The notes under the pieces: model-generated | What the model saw: the letters and a program-made list of their open reading frames with translations, nothing else | Database searches by the model: none | Told to the model about the DNA's origin: nothing | Shown: positions 62,752 through 64,000 of the stretch, one piece after another | Numbering within the stretch: position 1 is the stretch's first letter | Layout of the letters: each line of letters opens with the position of its first letter | Source: Mesorhizobium sp. AR10 | GTDB taxonomy: Bacteria > Pseudomonadota > Alphaproteobacteria > Rhizobiales > Rhizobiaceae | Length of the DNA stretch: 64,000 bases | Direction: 5' to 3' | NCBI RefSeq assembly: GCF_024746795.1 | Contig: NZ_CP080524.1 | Span: forward strand, 372,001-436,000 | Position numbers and translations under genes: made by a program

Positions 62752-64000
62752 TCAGTGATTGTCCCTCGGCACGCCGCTGGTGTGCGCCACATCCTGGTAT
62801 TTCACCGCCGGCTTCAACACCATTCCGGCCGAAAACTGGTCGACCATGCCACGCTGGATCTCCTGCCACGGCGTCTGGTGCTTGGGGTAGTGATAGCCGC
62901 CATTGTTCTGCAGTTCGGCGCGGCGGCGCGTGATCTCGTCGTCGGTGACGAGGATGTCGGCGGTGCCCTTCCTGAGATCGATGCGAACGCGGTCACCGGT
63001 TTTCAACAGCGCCAGCCCGCCGCCGATCGCCGCTTCCGGCGAGGCGTTGAGGATCGAGGGTGAACCCGACGTGCCTGACTGGCGGCCGTCGCCGATGCAG
63101 GCCAGCGCGTGGATGCCCTTCTTGATGAGATAGGCCGGCGGCTGCATGTTGACGACTTCGGCCCCGCCGGGATAGCCGATCGGGCCGGCGCCGCGCATGA
63201 ACAGGATGGTGTGTTCGTCGATGCCTTGCGCCGGATCGTCGATGCGGGCGTGGTAGTCCTCCGGACCGTCGAAGACCATGGCATTGCCCTCGAACGCCTC
63301 GGGATCCTTCGGGTTGGACAGATAGCGCTCGCGGAACTCAGGCGAGATGCCGCTGGTCTTCATGATCGCCGAATCGAACAGATTGCCCCTGAGATTGATG
63401 AAGCCGGCATTGGTCTTTAGCGGCTTGGCGACGGTGCGGATGACGTCCGGGTTTTCGTTGACGACACCCTCGCTATTCTCACCGATCGACTTGCCGTTGA
63501 CGGTGCGCGCGCCGGGATGCGGCAACAGCCCGCCCTTGATCAGTTCGGCGACGACGGCCGGCACGCCGCCGGCGTGATGGTAGTCCTCGCCGAGATACTC
63601 GCCCGACGGCTGCAGATTGACGATGAGCGGTATCTTGTGGCCGATCGTCTGCCAGTCGTCATTGTCGAGCTTGACGCCGAGATGACGAGCGATGGCGTTG
63701 AGATGGATCGGCGCGTTGGTGGAGCCGCCAATGGCCGAATTGACGACGACGGCGTTCTCGAAAGCCTCTCTGGTCATGATGTCGGACGGTTTCAGATCCT
63801 CATGCACCATCTCGACGATGCGTTTTCCCGTCTCGTAGGAAATCTGGCCGCGCTCGCGGTAGGGCGCGGGGATGGCGGCGGAGCCGGGCAGCTGCATGCC
63901 GAGCGCCTCGGCCAGCGAATTCATGGTGGTGGCGGTGCCCATGGTGTTGCAATAGCCGGTGGACGGCGCCGAGGAAGCGACGATGTCCATGAACTCGTCA
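62752..64000 (-). CDS. IlvD/Edd-family sugar-acid dehydratase, C-terminal part
   Basis: The visible 416 residues are the C-terminal part of a dihydroxyacid or pentonate dehydratase; the start lies beyond the window. These enzymes remove water from dihydroxyacids with an iron-sulfur cluster and Mg. A cluster cysteine is in [21 protein letters not shown], and later segments are [20 protein letters not shown] and [16 protein letters not shown], with [20 protein letters not shown]. The sequence favours the arabinonate/xylonate dehydratase branch over IlvD, which would feed pentose oxidation. The edge truncation is due to the window. Confidence 0.88.
   Translation of the reverse strand, partial: DEFMDIVASSAPSTGYCNTMGTATTMNSLAEALGMQLPGSAAIPAPYRERGQISYETGKRIVEMVHEDLKPSDIMTREAFENAVVVNSAIGGSTNAPIHLNAIARHLGVKLDNDDWQTIGHKIPLIVNLQPSGEYLGEDYHHAGGVPAVVAELIKGGLLPHPGARTVNGKSIGENSEGVVNENPDVIRTVAKPLKTNAGFINLRGNLFDSAIMKTSGISPEFRERYLSNPKDPEAFEGNAMVFDGPEDYHARIDDPAQGIDEHTILFMRGAGPIGYPGGAEVVNMQPPAYLIKKGIHALACIGDGRQSGTSGSPSILNASPEAAIGGGLALLKTGDRVRIDLRKGTADILVTDDEITRRRAELQNNGGYHYPKHQTPWQEIQRGMVDQFSAGMVLKPAVKYQDVAHTSGVPRDNH

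Overview
The window is GC-rich, densely coded DNA from an alphaproteobacterium, most likely a Rhizobiales member close to Mesorhizobium. The evidence is a CycM-type membrane cytochrome c, a two-binding-protein YejABEF peptide importer, many peptide-type ABC transporters, alphaproteobacterial forms of PheA, KdsB and MocR proteins, and dispersed palindromic elements whose arms read CCCCCTCTGTCCTGCCGG. There is no rRNA, CRISPR array, integrase or transposase. One tRNA, tRNA-Thr(CGU), is present. The gene at each edge is cut by the window.

Layout. 1-3.2 kb: housekeeping genes (nudC end, Dabb protein, pheA, kdsB, cycM). 3.4-11.0 kb: a tightly coupled yejA-yejA-yejB-yejE-yejF peptide importer operon, then a 2-hydroxyacid dehydrogenase. 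12-17.6 kb: a small lipoprotein, a TPR-methyltransferase, a ligase-associated exonuclease plus ATP-dependent DNA ligase split by a palindromic element, and a single-pass membrane protein. 17.9-20.4 kb: tRNA-Thr followed by a less GC-rich mini-island with two related winged-helix proteins, a three-helix membrane protein, and a 26-residue membrane peptide overlapping a HEPN-like gene.

20.5-47.7 kb is the most interesting part: a catabolic supercluster. It holds an indolepyruvate:ferredoxin oxidoreductase pair (iorAB), two MarR regulators, two related phytoene-dehydrogenase-like flavoproteins, a cyclase/isatin-hydrolase-like enzyme, a complete peptide/opine-type ABC importer, and an operon built around a fused flavin monooxygenase/Old-Yellow-Enzyme protein of the 2-aminobenzoyl-CoA monooxygenase/reductase type, with SDR, MarR, enoyl-CoA hydratase, acyl-CoA dehydrogenase and Rid-family protein. 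LLM flavin monooxygenase, HpaI-type aldolase, two PLP enzymes and an incomplete amino-acid uptake system follow. Four promoters in this stretch carry the same palindrome (TTYAAGCNTRAAR), which suggests one MarR regulon. My inference is CoA-linked breakdown of an indolic or anthranilate-type aromatic compound; the substrate is not proven by sequence.

47.7-53 kb: another dipeptide-type ABC importer. 53.4-58.5 kb: a long-chain acyl-CoA ligase with a histone-H1-like basic tail, a family-16-like methyltransferase, a HAD phosphatase translationally coupled to pgi. 58.5-64 kb: a tandem 23-bp dyad array upstream of a MocR regulator, a non-pyrrolysine MttB-family protein, a hypothetical protein and the C-terminal part of an IlvD/Edd-type sugar-acid dehydratase.
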